Assembly (NCBI RefSeq): GCF_900102135.1
Contig: NZ_FMVJ01000012.1
Location: forward strand, 62,001 to 126,000
Direction: 5' to 3'
Length of the DNA stretch: 64,000 nucleotides
Source of the DNA: Microvirga guangxiensis
GTDB lineage: Bacteria; Pseudomonadota; Alphaproteobacteria; Rhizobiales; Beijerinckiaceae
The notes below the pieces were generated by a model. It ran no database searches and was not told the DNA's origin. It worked only from the letters and a program-made list of their open reading frames with translations. Both the position numbers and the translations under genes were made by a program. Of this stretch, positions 1 through 8,126 are shown piece after piece. Within the stretch, counting starts at the first letter, position 1. The number at the start of each line of letters is the position of its first letter.

Positions 1-304
1 ACGTCTTGAAGTCTTCCGAGAAGGTTTCGAAGCGATGCGGGACATAGGCCGGAACATAGAGAAGATCGCCGGCCTCGAAGGTCACAAGCTCCTTGCCGCG
101 GCTGAACGTGCCATGGCCGGAGGCGATGATGTAGAGCTCGTCGCGCTCGTGCGGCTGCTGCTTGTCTGTTCCAACGGGCGCATAGAGTTCAATCGAGATT
201 TCATCTCCACGATCGAAGACTACATTGAACGGATTGTCAGCGGAAAGGCGCGCTGCCGCCTGAGCGAGCGCTACCTGAATATCGCTCCTTGAATCTGCCG
301 CCAT
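1..304 (-). CDS. Cupin-domain protein, 3' end outside window
   Basis: The reverse strand from an ATG at 304 stays open to the window edge, giving about 101 residues without a stop. The translation has a typical cupin beta-barrel pattern: PHERDELYIIASGHGTF is the first cupin motif (H, E and a later G), followed by FEAGDLLYVPAYVPHRFE, the second motif with the final metal-ligand His. Small cupins of this kind bind a metal and act as dioxygenases, isomerases or ligand sensors; the substrate cannot be told. It lies downstream of the amino-alcohol cluster on the same strand but beyond that cluster's terminator, so it probably has separate or read-through expression. The product is partial because the C-terminus lies outside the window. 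Confidence 0.8.
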   Translation of the reverse strand, partial: MAADSRSDIQVALAQAAARLSADNPFNVVFDRGDEISIELYAPVGTDKQQPHERDELYIIASGHGTFSRGKELVTFEAGDLLYVPAYVPHRFETFSEDFKT

Positions 305-330
305 CGTGTTTTCTCCATGCAGGCCCATGG

Positions 331-359
331 AAAACGGCGCATCATGTGCTGATGCGCCG
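331..359 (-). terminator. Rho-independent terminator of the amino-alcohol cluster
   Basis: A perfect 10-bp stem (CGGCGCATCA at 335-344 with its complement at 350-359, 5-nt loop) is followed, on the minus strand, by four U residues (331-334). It lies just after the alcohol dehydrogenase stop codon and before the cupin gene, so it should end or attenuate transcription of the cluster. Confidence 0.75.
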
Positions 360-397
360 CCATTCCGAAATCCTCAGGCACATGCCTGGGAAATATA

Positions 398-1561
398 TCA
401 AAGCCGCCCGGCCAGCGCATCCTCGAAGAGCTTGCGGGCGCTCTCCTTGGTGATCGGAACCGGATTGCCGCCGGCAGTAGGATCGTTCGGCGCCATCTCG
501 GACATCTCGTCGAAGCGGGCGGCATCCACCTTCAGACCTTCCAGCGTATGCGGCACGCCGAGATCCTTGCGGAGCTGCAGCACCCAATCGAGGAAAGCCT
601 GGAAAGACGGCTCGAGGCCGATATAGGCGGCGAGCCGCTCGATCCGCTGCTCGATGGCCTTGCGGTTATAGACCAGCACATACGGCATGAAGACCGCATT
701 GGTCAGACCATGATGGGTGTCGTAGAGTGCGCCGGTCGGATGCGAGAGCGCGTGGATCGCACCAAGACCTTTCTGGAACGCGGTGGCGCCCATGGCGGCG
801 GCCGACATCAGCTGCGCGCGCGCTTCGATGTCCTTGCCGTCCTTATAAGCGCGCGGCAGGTATTCCTTCACGAGGCGGATGCCTTCCACCGCGATGCCGT
901 CGGCCATCGGGTGATAGCCCGGCGCGCAATAGGCTTCGATGCAGTGAGCGAGCGCATCGAGGCCCGTTCCCGCCGTGATGTGCGGCGGCATGCCCACCGT
1001 CAGCTCCGGATCGCAGATCACGATCTTCGGCATCATGAGCGGGTGGAAGATCACCTTCTTGGTGTGCGTGGCTTCCTGCGTGATGACGCCTGCGCGCCCC
1101 ACTTCGGAGCCCGTTCCCGCCGTGGTCGGCACAGCGACGATCGGCTGGATGCCCTTGGGATCCGCGCGGGTCCACCAATCGCCGATATCCTCGAAATCCC
1201 ACATGGGGCGCGTCTGGCCCGCCATGAAGGCGATGACCTTGCCCGCATCGAGGGCAGAACCGCCGCCGAAGGCGACGACGCCGTCGTGCTTTCCGGCGCG
1301 TAAGACTTCGAGGCCCTTGTAGACGTTCGTCTCGACCGGGTTCGGCTTGATGTCGGAGAAGATCGCAGCCTTCAACCCAGCGGAGATCAGCTGGTCGAGC
1401 GCCGCCTTCGTCATGGCTTGAGTCGCAAGGAACGGATCCGTCACGATGAGCGGAGCCTGCATGCCAACGGACTTGCAGGCCTCGGCGAGTTCGGAGATGC
1501 GACCAGCACCGAAGCGCACGGCGGTAGGATAGTTCCAGTTGGAGCGGGGAGACGTGGTCAT
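398..1561 (-). CDS. Iron-containing (group III) alcohol dehydrogenase
   Basis: A 387-residue NAD(P)-dependent alcohol dehydrogenase of the Fe-ADH family. Visible marks are the nucleotide-binding GGGSALDAGK segment, TAGTGSEV, and the metal-site histidines in GLDALAHCIEAYC, HALSHPTGALYDTHHG and the nearby region. The frame is open upstream to 1699 but the ATG at 1561 gives the usual N-terminus; the longer form would run deep into the neighbouring gene. It starts 11 nt after the aldehyde dehydrogenase stop, so the two are co-transcribed. In this cluster it could oxidise the hydroxyl of a gamma-glutamylated amino alcohol to the aldehyde that the adjacent ALDH then oxidises. That role is inferred from context; family assignment is secure. 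Confidence 0.9.
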   Translation of the reverse strand: MTTSPRSNWNYPTAVRFGAGRISELAEACKSVGMQAPLIVTDPFLATQAMTKAALDQLISAGLKAAIFSDIKPNPVETNVYKGLEVLRAGKHDGVVAFGGGSALDAGKVIAFMAGQTRPMWDFEDIGDWWTRADPKGIQPIVAVPTTAGTGSEVGRAGVITQEATHTKKVIFHPLMMPKIVICDPELTVGMPPHITAGTGLDALAHCIEAYCAPGYHPMADGIAVEGIRLVKEYLPRAYKDGKDIEARAQLMSAAAMGATAFQKGLGAIHALSHPTGALYDTHHGLTNAVFMPYVLVYNRKAIEQRIERLAAYIGLEPSFQAFLDWVLQLRKDLGVPHTLEGLKVDAARFDEMSEMAPNDPTAGGNPVPITKESARKLFEDALAGRL

Positions 1562-1572
1562 GATGGTTTCTA

Positions 1573-2964
1573 TCAGATCTGACGGAGGTGGTAGGATTTC
1601 GGACGGGTGAGCGACTCGTAGGCGAGACGCGACAGGCTCGCGCCGCGGCCCGTATCCTTCACGCCGGTCCAGGCGAGCGCGGGATCGAGATAATCGCACC
1701 GGTTCATGAAGACGGTGCCTGTTTCCAGTTTTTCTCCGATGGCTTCCGCCGCGTCGATATCGGAGGTCCAGATGGCGGCAGATAGGCCGTAGGGCGAGTC
1801 GTTCATGAGGCGGATTGCTTCCTCGTCGCCCTTCACCTTCATGATGCCGACGGTGGGGCCGAAGCTCTCCTCGCGCATCACGCTCATGGAGTGATCCACG
1901 TTGGTGAGCACCTGCGGCGCGAGATAGGCGGTGTTGCCCACGTCCGCCGCGAAGTTCTTCGCGTCGATATGCGCCTTCGCGCCCTTCGCGACAGCTTCCG
2001 CATTCTGCTGGCGGACGAGATCGGCGAAACGCTTATGCGCCATGGGCCCGAGGGTGGTCATCTCTTCGAGCGGGTTTCCGAGCACATATTGGTTCACGAG
2101 ATCGGCCGCGCCTTCCACGAAACGGTCATAGTGCTTCTCGTGCACATAAATGCGCTCGATGCCGCAGCAGCACTGGCCCGAGTTGAAGAACGCGCCGTCC
2201 ACCAGGTTCTCGATGGCGTGGTCGATATTGGCGTCTTCCCGCACATAGGCCGGATCCTTGCCGCCGAGTTCGAGGCCGAGCGAGGTGAAGGAGCCGGCAG
2301 CAGCGCGCTCGATGGCGCGGCCTCCGCCGACGGAGCCGGTGAAGTTGCAGTGATCGACGAGACCCGCGCCGAGGATGCGGCTCGTCTGATCGTGCGAGAG
2401 ATGCATGTTCTGGAACAGGCCCTTCGGCATGCCCGCGCGATCCATCGCCATCTGAAAACGTTCGCCCGCGAGCAGCGTCTGCGAAGCGTGCTTCAGCAGC
2501 ACCGCATTGCCTGCCATAAGCGCGGGCACGATGGTGTTGATCGCCGTGAGATAGGGATAATTCCATGGCGCGATGACGAGAACGAGCCCCACCGGCTCGC
2601 GCTTGATCATGCGGCGGAAGCCCGGCTTCTCGTCGTCGGCGGGAATGTTCTGCAGGCTCTTTTCGGCAATGCCGATCATGTAGCGCGCGCGTTCCTCCAC
2701 GCCGCGGAACTCGCCGCCATAGCGCACGGGGCGGCCCATCATCTGGGCGATCTCGGGCACCACTTCCTGGTTCATGGCGAGCAGGGCATCGAGGAAGGCC
2801 GAGACCTTCGCGGCACGCTCCTGAATCGGCACGTTGCGCCATGCAACTTGCGCCTCGCGCGCCGCCTTCACCGCCGCGTCGATGGCGGTCTCGGACATGA
2901 TGGGACGACGAACGAGCTCGCGCCCGTCGATGGGGGAAATAAGGACGATATCGGTATCGGCCAT
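1573..2964 (-). CDS. NAD(P)-dependent aldehyde dehydrogenase
   Basis: A 463-residue aldehyde dehydrogenase. The sequence shows the cofactor loop FTGSVGGG, the general-base motif LELGGKDP (Glu) and the catalytic cysteine cluster GQCCCGIER at about residue 264, plus the C-terminal EESFGPTVG motif. An upstream in-frame extension to 3078 runs through a palindromic repeat and is rejected; the ATG at 2964 has a good AAGGAGAC ribosome site. It lies between a glutamine-synthetase-like gene and an iron alcohol dehydrogenase, as expected if it oxidises a gamma-glutamyl-aminoaldehyde to the acid, like PuuC in the putrescine pathway. The exact substrate is inference. Confidence 0.92.
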   Translation of the reverse strand: MADTDIVLISPIDGRELVRRPIMSETAIDAAVKAAREAQVAWRNVPIQERAAKVSAFLDALLAMNQEVVPEIAQMMGRPVRYGGEFRGVEERARYMIGIAEKSLQNIPADDEKPGFRRMIKREPVGLVLVIAPWNYPYLTAINTIVPALMAGNAVLLKHASQTLLAGERFQMAMDRAGMPKGLFQNMHLSHDQTSRILGAGLVDHCNFTGSVGGGRAIERAAAGSFTSLGLELGGKDPAYVREDANIDHAIENLVDGAFFNSGQCCCGIERIYVHEKHYDRFVEGAADLVNQYVLGNPLEEMTTLGPMAHKRFADLVRQQNAEAVAKGAKAHIDAKNFAADVGNTAYLAPQVLTNVDHSMSVMREESFGPTVGIMKVKGDEEAIRLMNDSPYGLSAAIWTSDIDAAEAIGEKLETGTVFMNRCDYLDPALAWTGVKDTGRGASLSRLAYESLTRPKSYHLRQI

Positions 2965-2987
2965 AAGGCCGTCTCCTTCAGCAATGT

Positions 2988-3145
2988 CCCCTCCCCCTTG
3001 CGGGGAGGGGTTAGGGGTGGGGGTGGTGCAGCTGGGTGAGAGGTCAAACGAGCAAAGTGCTGTAAAAGTCTCGTGCATTCATCACGAAACGAAGCGCTCT
3101 GACTTTACGACCCCCACCCTCAATCCCTCCCCGCAAGGGGGAGGG
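2988..3145. repeat. Inverted pair of GC-rich palindromic repeats
   Basis: Two copies of the same intergenic element (CCCTCCCCCTTGCGGGGAGGG followed by a G-rich tail) face each other at 2988-3027 and 3110-3145, between the glutamine-synthetase-like gene and the aldehyde dehydrogenase. Each copy is itself a hairpin, and the pair can fold into a larger stem-loop in the transcript. Related copies occur at 15741, 15980, 24262 and 24735. They may stabilise or attenuate the polycistronic mRNA. Confidence 0.8.
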
Positions 3146-3181
3146 AAGAGAGCGCTGTAACCTTCAGGTCCTACGAATCTT

Positions 3182-4552
3182 TTAGATGATTTCGAAGTAG
3201 CGGGCGAGCTGCCAGTCGGTGATGGCCTTGCGGGCCTCCCGCTCCTCCCATTCGCGGGTTGCCGCGTAATGCTCGATGAAGGTGTCGCCGAAGAGCTGGC
3301 GCGCCGCCTTGGACCCTTTGAGCCGCTCGGCGGCTTCACCCAATGAGCGCGGCAGGGCGCGTTCCTTCGGGTGCTCCACCGCATAGGCATTGCCCTGAAT
3401 GGGCTCGCCCGGATCGATCCGGTTCTCGATGCCCCAGAGGCCGGAGCCGATGGCGGCGGCGAGCGCGATATACGGATTGATGTCGGCGGCGGCCACGCGA
3501 TATTCCACGCGCTGCGACCTCTCCGAACCCGGAATGACGCGAAGCGCCGTGGTGCGGTTCTCGACACCCCACGCGGAATCGGTAGGCGCCCAGAAGCCCG
3601 GGATGAGGCGCGTGTAGCTGTTCACCGTGCAGGCCACCATGGCGAGGATCTCGGGCATCAGCTGCTGCTGGCCGCCCACGAACCACCGCATGATGTCCGA
3701 CATGGTGTGCTTGGCCTGTGCGTCGTAGAAGGCGCCCTGACCGGTGTTGAGATGGCGCAGCGATGTATGCAGGTGGCCGGACTGGCCCGGCCAGTCCTGA
3801 GACCATTTGGCCATGAAGGTCGCCATCCAGCCGCGCTTCTGCGCGAGGATCTTGGTGTAGGTCTTGAAGAGAGCGGCCTTGTCGGCGGCCCTCAACGCAT
3901 CGTCCACACGGATCGCGGCTTCCAGAACGCCGGGGCCGGTTTCCGTATGAAGGCCCTCGATCTCGAAATCCATCTTGTTCGCGAGGTCGAGCAGCTCGTG
4001 ATAGAAATCCGCATGCACGCCGGAGCGCAGCACCGAATAGCCGAAGAAACCCGGCGTGAGGTTCTTGAGGTTCTTGTAATCCTTCTCGCGCACGGAATGC
4101 GGCGTCTCCTCGAAGACGAAGAACTCGAACTCTGCCGCAGCAGACACGGCAAAGCCCATGTCCTCCGCCTTCTTCAGCACACGCCGCAGCACGCCGCGCG
4201 GACAGGCGGCTTCCGCATAGCCCTCGAATTCGGCAAGGAAGAAGGGCAAGTCGTTCTCAAAGGGAACGAGACGCATGCTCTCGGGAATCACGCGCGCCGT
4301 CGCATCGGGATAAGCCGTGTGCCAGCCGGTGAGCGTGGTGTTGTCGTAAAGCTGATCGTTGGAATCCCAGCCCAGCACCACGTCGCAGAAGCCGAAGCCC
4401 TTCTCGAGAGCGGACTCGAACTTGTCGCGGGCCATGTACTTGCCGCGCATGATGCCGTCGACATCGGTCAGGCCGATCTTCACGAAAGGCAGGTCGCGGC
4501 TGCGTACATATTCGATAGCGTCGGCAGCGTTCTTGATTGTGGGAGCGGTCAT
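3182..4552 (-). CDS. Glutamine synthetase family protein (gamma-glutamyl-amine ligase type)
   Basis: A 456-residue member of the glutamine synthetase fold. It has the N-terminal beta-grasp region (GLTDVDGIMRGKYM) and the catalytic domain with the ATP/metal motif GQSGHLHTSL (about residue 258) and the arginine-rich glutamate-site segment near residues 335-350. Its length matches GlnA-type III/PuuA-like enzymes, which ligate glutamate to amines, rather than the ammonia-assimilating enzyme; I see no adenylylation-site signature of classical GlnA. It follows an ethanolamine-type permease by 61 nt and precedes ALDH and ADH genes. This suggests that it makes gamma-glutamylethanolamide or a related amide as the first catabolic step, as GlnA4 does in Streptomyces. 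The substrate is inferred. Confidence 0.9.
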   Translation of the reverse strand: MTAPTIKNAADAIEYVRSRDLPFVKIGLTDVDGIMRGKYMARDKFESALEKGFGFCDVVLGWDSNDQLYDNTTLTGWHTAYPDATARVIPESMRLVPFENDLPFFLAEFEGYAEAACPRGVLRRVLKKAEDMGFAVSAAAEFEFFVFEETPHSVREKDYKNLKNLTPGFFGYSVLRSGVHADFYHELLDLANKMDFEIEGLHTETGPGVLEAAIRVDDALRAADKAALFKTYTKILAQKRGWMATFMAKWSQDWPGQSGHLHTSLRHLNTGQGAFYDAQAKHTMSDIMRWFVGGQQQLMPEILAMVACTVNSYTRLIPGFWAPTDSAWGVENRTTALRVIPGSERSQRVEYRVAAADINPYIALAAAIGSGLWGIENRIDPGEPIQGNAYAVEHPKERALPRSLGEAAERLKGSKAARQLFGDTFIEHYAATREWEEREARKAITDWQLARYFEII

Positions 4553-4613
4553 GCTCGAAACCCCAACGAGGAATGGAAAGGGAGCGCGCCGGATGCGCGC
4601 TCCCCGATGATCG

Positions 4614-6149
4614 TCAGTAGGACTTGTATTCGGACTCGCCCTTCGACACGGCGAACTCCTCCTCCGGCGAGAGGATCAGCTTGTGGCGGCCGATGAGCAG
4701 GAAGTAGGCCATCATGACGGCATAGTAGATCGCCACGCCGAACACCGCCGTCCGGAACACGGGATCCGTGAACTGGAAGTACAGGGTGATCGCTGCGATG
4801 ATCATGCAGATCGCCGCGCCCGCGCTGCCGAAGGGGCTCTTGTAGGGCCGCGCCAGATGCGGGAACTTCTTCTTGAGCATGATGTAGGACATGCCCTGCA
4901 TGAAGTAGGCCAGCATCGCGCCTGCAACCGCCATGTTGAGCAGCGTGCCGCCGATGACGGTGGCGCCCGCCTCCGATCCGCGAACGAACCAGATGATCAG
5001 CATGACGGTGAGGCCGATCAGCGCGCCGGTGATGAGCGCGATGTGCGGCGACTTGCGCGTGCCATGCGTCACCGACAGGAAGGACGGGAAGTAGCCTGCT
5101 CGCGAGAGCGAGTAGATCTGCCGTCCGAACGCGAAGATGATCGTGTGGAACGAAGCGATGAGGCCGATCACGGCGACCGCGGCGAGGATCTTCGCGATGT
5201 CCGAACCGAAAAGGGTGCGGAACCCGTCGAGAAGCGGTTCACCGGATTTCGCGATGCCGAACGCGCCCGGCGCGATGCCTGAATTCAGGAACACCACGCA
5301 GAAGGCCGAGACGATCAGGGTGAGAATGCCGGCGATGATGCCCTTCGGCATGTCCTGCTGGGGATCGTGCGTTTCCTCGGCGGCCAGGGGCAATTGCTCG
5401 ATGGCGAGGAAGAGCCACACGGCGAAGGGCATGGTGGCGAAGATGCCTGAAATGCCCATGGGCAGGAACGGACCGCCGCCATTCGGCAATTCCGCGCCGT
5501 CAGGCCCGATATTCAGCGCCCAGCGATTGAAGTCGAACTGGCCTGAGAGCAGAACCGAGACGTAGAATACCGCGAGGCAGGCCAGCGCCAGCACCGTCAC
5601 GGTGACGGTGACCTTGAACGAGAGTTCCACGCCGACGATGTTGAGCCCCACGAACAATGCGTAACAGAGCACCCAATAGACCGGCTGGAATTCCGGCGCG
5701 GTGCCGAAGATCGCCGACAGATAGGAGCTGATGAAGAACACGATCACCGCTGGAGTGAGAACGAACTCGATGTTCTCCGCGATGCCGGTGATGTATCCCG
5801 CCCACGGCCCCATGGAGGTGCGCGCGAAGGAATAGGCGCCGCCCGTATGCGGCAGGGCCGGCGACATCTCCGCGATGGAGAAGGTGAGGCCCAGATACAT
5901 CACGGCGATGATGATCGCGGCGAAGAACATGGAGCCGAAGCCGTTGGCCAGCCCTAAGTTCCAGCCCGAGTAATGGCCCGAGATCACCGCGCCTACGCCG
6001 AGCGCCCAGAGCGACCACACGCGCGCATGGCGCTTGAGGCGACGGGCTTCGAAATAGCTTTCATCCACGGTGGTGTAGGTGACGCCGGAGTGACCCTGCA
6101 CCTCGGCCGGCGGGGCATGAACCCCGGGATTTCCTTGTCCGACTGACAT
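4614..6149 (-). CDS. APC-family permease, ethanolamine permease type
   Basis: A 511-residue integral membrane transporter with about 12 hydrophobic helices. The N-terminal segment YFEARRLKRHARVWSLWALG, followed by GAVISGHYSGWN, is characteristic of the ethanolamine/amino-acid permease branch of the APC superfamily (Eat-like). The ATG at 6149 is preceded by a strong GGAGGAAGAG ribosome site; an extension to 6194 is rejected. It sits upstream of the glutamine-synthetase-like ligase, so its cargo should be the amine fed into the pathway. Ethanolamine is the best guess, with other amino alcohols or amino acids possible. Confidence 0.88.
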   Translation of the reverse strand: MSVGQGNPGVHAPPAEVQGHSGVTYTTVDESYFEARRLKRHARVWSLWALGVGAVISGHYSGWNLGLANGFGSMFFAAIIIAVMYLGLTFSIAEMSPALPHTGGAYSFARTSMGPWAGYITGIAENIEFVLTPAVIVFFISSYLSAIFGTAPEFQPVYWVLCYALFVGLNIVGVELSFKVTVTVTVLALACLAVFYVSVLLSGQFDFNRWALNIGPDGAELPNGGGPFLPMGISGIFATMPFAVWLFLAIEQLPLAAEETHDPQQDMPKGIIAGILTLIVSAFCVVFLNSGIAPGAFGIAKSGEPLLDGFRTLFGSDIAKILAAVAVIGLIASFHTIIFAFGRQIYSLSRAGYFPSFLSVTHGTRKSPHIALITGALIGLTVMLIIWFVRGSEAGATVIGGTLLNMAVAGAMLAYFMQGMSYIMLKKKFPHLARPYKSPFGSAGAAICMIIAAITLYFQFTDPVFRTAVFGVAIYYAVMMAYFLLIGRHKLILSPEEEFAVSKGESEYKSY

Positions 6150-6182
6150 CGACTCTTCCTCCACGAATAGTCTGTCCTCAAG

Positions 6183-6290
6183 CATCGGCCCCAAAAGTGG
6201 ACACCACTTTCAGGAATGATCCGATGCTCATCCATCAGAAGCGCATCGTTCGGATCGGAAAACCGTAGCCACTTTTCCGTACGATACGCG
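6183..6290. repeat. Degenerate AAGTGG-type intergenic repeat
   Basis: The gap between the amidohydrolase and the permease holds a short imperfect inverted element: AAAGTGG and CCACTTT arms around 6193-6210, then GATCCGATGCTCATC and a mirrored CGGATCGGAAAACCG segment ending with CCACTTTTCCG. The layout resembles widespread Rhizobiales intergenic repeats. No coding potential is seen. Confidence 0.4.
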
Positions 6291-6321
6291 AACCACGGCG
6301 CGTCATGCGTCATGGCATTCG

Positions 6322-7110
6322 TTACAACCCCTGCGCCCCCTCCCTCAAAAGCGGCGCGAGACGTTGTGCCCACGATGCCTGTCCGTCTTGTGTGCGGATC
6401 AAGTCATTGCGGATTTCGATCATCAGCGGCGCAAGTCCCCGCTGTACGGCGTGGCGCTCGAGGGTGTGGAACACCCGGTCCGCTGGCGAATAGGGTTCGT
6501 TCATGCCCACGACGAGTTCCGGGTCCTTGCGCAATCCCGCTTCGACGCTCAGCGCGAAGCGCGCGTCCTGGTCATGGATGAGGCCGATATGCCAGGGACG
6601 GGCCTCATCCCGGTAAACCGGCGTGAACGAATGAATGGAGACGACACTGCGCGTCTGCCCTGCTCGCACGCGAGGCTCGATGAGGGCGTCGACGGCGCCA
6701 TGAAACGCCTCGTAGACCTCGCGCACGCGATGGGCGCGCTCGTCCCGATCGAGGTTGAGATTGCCGGGAATGCTGGTGCGCTCGCTCAGGGTCCAGATGG
6801 AATCGGGCGCGGAAGGGTCTCGGTTGAGATCGAGAACGAGACGCGAAACCGTCGCATGTACCAGCGGCGCGTCGAGGAGCCGCGAAAGCTCCTTGGCGAC
6901 GCCGAGCGCTCCGGGGTCCCATGCGATATGGCTTTCGAGCTGCTCAGGGTTGAGGCCGAGCGTGCCGTAACGGTCCGGCAGGTAGCGGGAGGCATGTTCG
7001 CAAATGAGAAGGATGGGCGAGCGCCCCTGGGGATTTTCCACGAGAGCAACCGGCTCTGCCGCCTGCGCAGCAGGGTTCTGACCGGTCGCCATCCGACTCG
7101 CATGCACCAT
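6322..7110 (-). CDS. N-formylglutamate amidohydrolase family protein
   Basis: A 262-residue protein of the N-formylglutamate amidohydrolase (HutG/FGase) family. Its signature segments include ILLICEHASRYLP (metal-site Glu/His), HIAWDPGA and the DLNRDPSAPD motif, then VSIHSFTPV and EIRNDLI. The family is zinc-dependent and cleaves the amide of N-acylated glutamate-like molecules. The ATG at 7110 follows a GGAGG ribosome site; an upstream extension to 7209 lies in the promoter region. There are no histidine-degradation genes nearby. Its position at the head of a gamma-glutamylation cluster suggests that it may hydrolyse a glutamate-conjugated end product, releasing glutamate. This is inference; HutG-like activity remains possible. 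Confidence 0.87.
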   Translation of the reverse strand: MVHASRMATGQNPAAQAAEPVALVENPQGRSPILLICEHASRYLPDRYGTLGLNPEQLESHIAWDPGALGVAKELSRLLDAPLVHATVSRLVLDLNRDPSAPDSIWTLSERTSIPGNLNLDRDERAHRVREVYEAFHGAVDALIEPRVRAGQTRSVVSIHSFTPVYRDEARPWHIGLIHDQDARFALSVEAGLRKDPELVVGMNEPYSPADRVFHTLERHAVQRGLAPLMIEIRNDLIRTQDGQASWAQRLAPLLREGAQGL

Positions 7111-7235
7111 GCGGTCCTCCGTTCGCCTGCGGCTGCAGACTGTCGCCCTCGGTTTTGAACGGTTGGTACGTTTCTTACAGATTTTTCTTATGTGAAATTT
7201 TTGGTACACCTTGGTGACGTCGTCAAGGAGGGGGG
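7111..7235. promoter_or_regulatory. Divergent promoter region of the cluster and its RpiR regulator
   Basis: This AT-rich 125-nt gap separates the divergent amidohydrolase and RpiR-type genes. TTGGTAC occurs at 7163-7169 and 7201-7207, 38 nt apart, with a third TTGGTGAC at 7211. They are candidate operators for the adjacent regulator. No experimental or comparative support is available here. Confidence 0.45.
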
Positions 7236-8123
7236 ATGAAACATTCCATCATGAAAAAGACGAAGGCCGTTCCCCCTGTCGATCCGCCGAGCTTGGCCGA
7301 GAGAATCCGCCTGGAGATGGATTCCTTCACCCCCAGCGAGAAGCGGGCCGCCCACCTGCTCCTGAGCCATTATCCGTTTGCGGGGCTCGATACGGTGGCG
7401 GAATTCGCATCCCGCGCGGGGATTTCCGCCCCCTCGGTCCTGCGCTTCGTGACCCGTCTGGGCTTCAGCGGCTTTCCGGATTTCCAGAGACACCTGCGCG
7501 GGGAGCTGGAGGCGCAGCTCCTCCCTCCTCTCGCCAAGGCCAGCCCAATGGACAAGGGCCAGGGCGCCCCGGCTCTCGCCTCCTTCGCGGAAGCCGTGAT
7601 CGGAAATTTGAGGGCGACGGTGGAGAACATCGCGCCCGCCGAATTCGATGCGGTGGTGGCGCTGCTGAGCGATCCGCGCCGCAACATCCATTTCACCGGC
7701 GGACGCTTCACGGGCGCGCTGGCGCGCTATGCGGAGAGCCATTTCCGCATCGTGCGCAGCGGGGTGGATTTCATCGAAGGCCAGCCTGCTCTCTGGCGCG
7801 ACCGGATGATCGAGATCGGCAAGAAGGACGTGATCGTCGCCTTCGACATCCGCCGTTATCAGCAGGATGTGACGGCGCTGTGCGAAACGGCCGCGAAACA
7901 GGGCGCGACCATCGTTCTGCTCACCGATCCCTGGCTGTCGCCGATCGCCCGCGTTGCCCGCCACGTGCTGCCCGCGCATATCGTGGCGCCGTCGAACTGG
8001 GATTCCTCCACCGGCCTCCTGCTCATCACCGAATCCCTCGTCGCCGCCGTGACGAAGCGTCTGTGGGAAACCGCAAAGCCGCGCATGGAGGCGGTGGAGC
8101 GGCTGCGCAACGAGAAGCCGTGA
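7236..8123 (+). CDS. MurR/RpiR family transcriptional regulator
   Basis: A 295-residue regulator with an N-terminal helix-turn-helix domain (about residues 15-95; VAEFASRAGISAPSVLRFVTRLG is the recognition region) and a C-terminal SIS sugar-isomerase-fold sensor domain (about residues 135-265, beginning near IHFTGGRFTGAL). The ATG follows AAGGAGGGGGG. It is transcribed divergently from the permease/ligase/dehydrogenase cluster and is the only regulator nearby, so it most likely controls that cluster. RpiR proteins usually sense phosphorylated sugars or small metabolites; here an amine-pathway intermediate is possible. Confidence 0.92.
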   Translation: MKHSIMKKTKAVPPVDPPSLAERIRLEMDSFTPSEKRAAHLLLSHYPFAGLDTVAEFASRAGISAPSVLRFVTRLGFSGFPDFQRHLRGELEAQLLPPLAKASPMDKGQGAPALASFAEAVIGNLRATVENIAPAEFDAVVALLSDPRRNIHFTGGRFTGALARYAESHFRIVRSGVDFIEGQPALWRDRMIEIGKKDVIVAFDIRRYQQDVTALCETAAKQGATIVLLTDPWLSPIARVARHVLPAHIVAPSNWDSSTGLLLITESLVAAVTKRLWETAKPRMEAVERLRNEKP

Positions 8124-8126
8124 CGA

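Noticed and set aside
3371..4696. 441-codon plus-strand frame opposite the glutamine-synthetase-like gene
   Set aside because: Antisense shadow; the minus-strand enzyme has complete family motifs and a good start.
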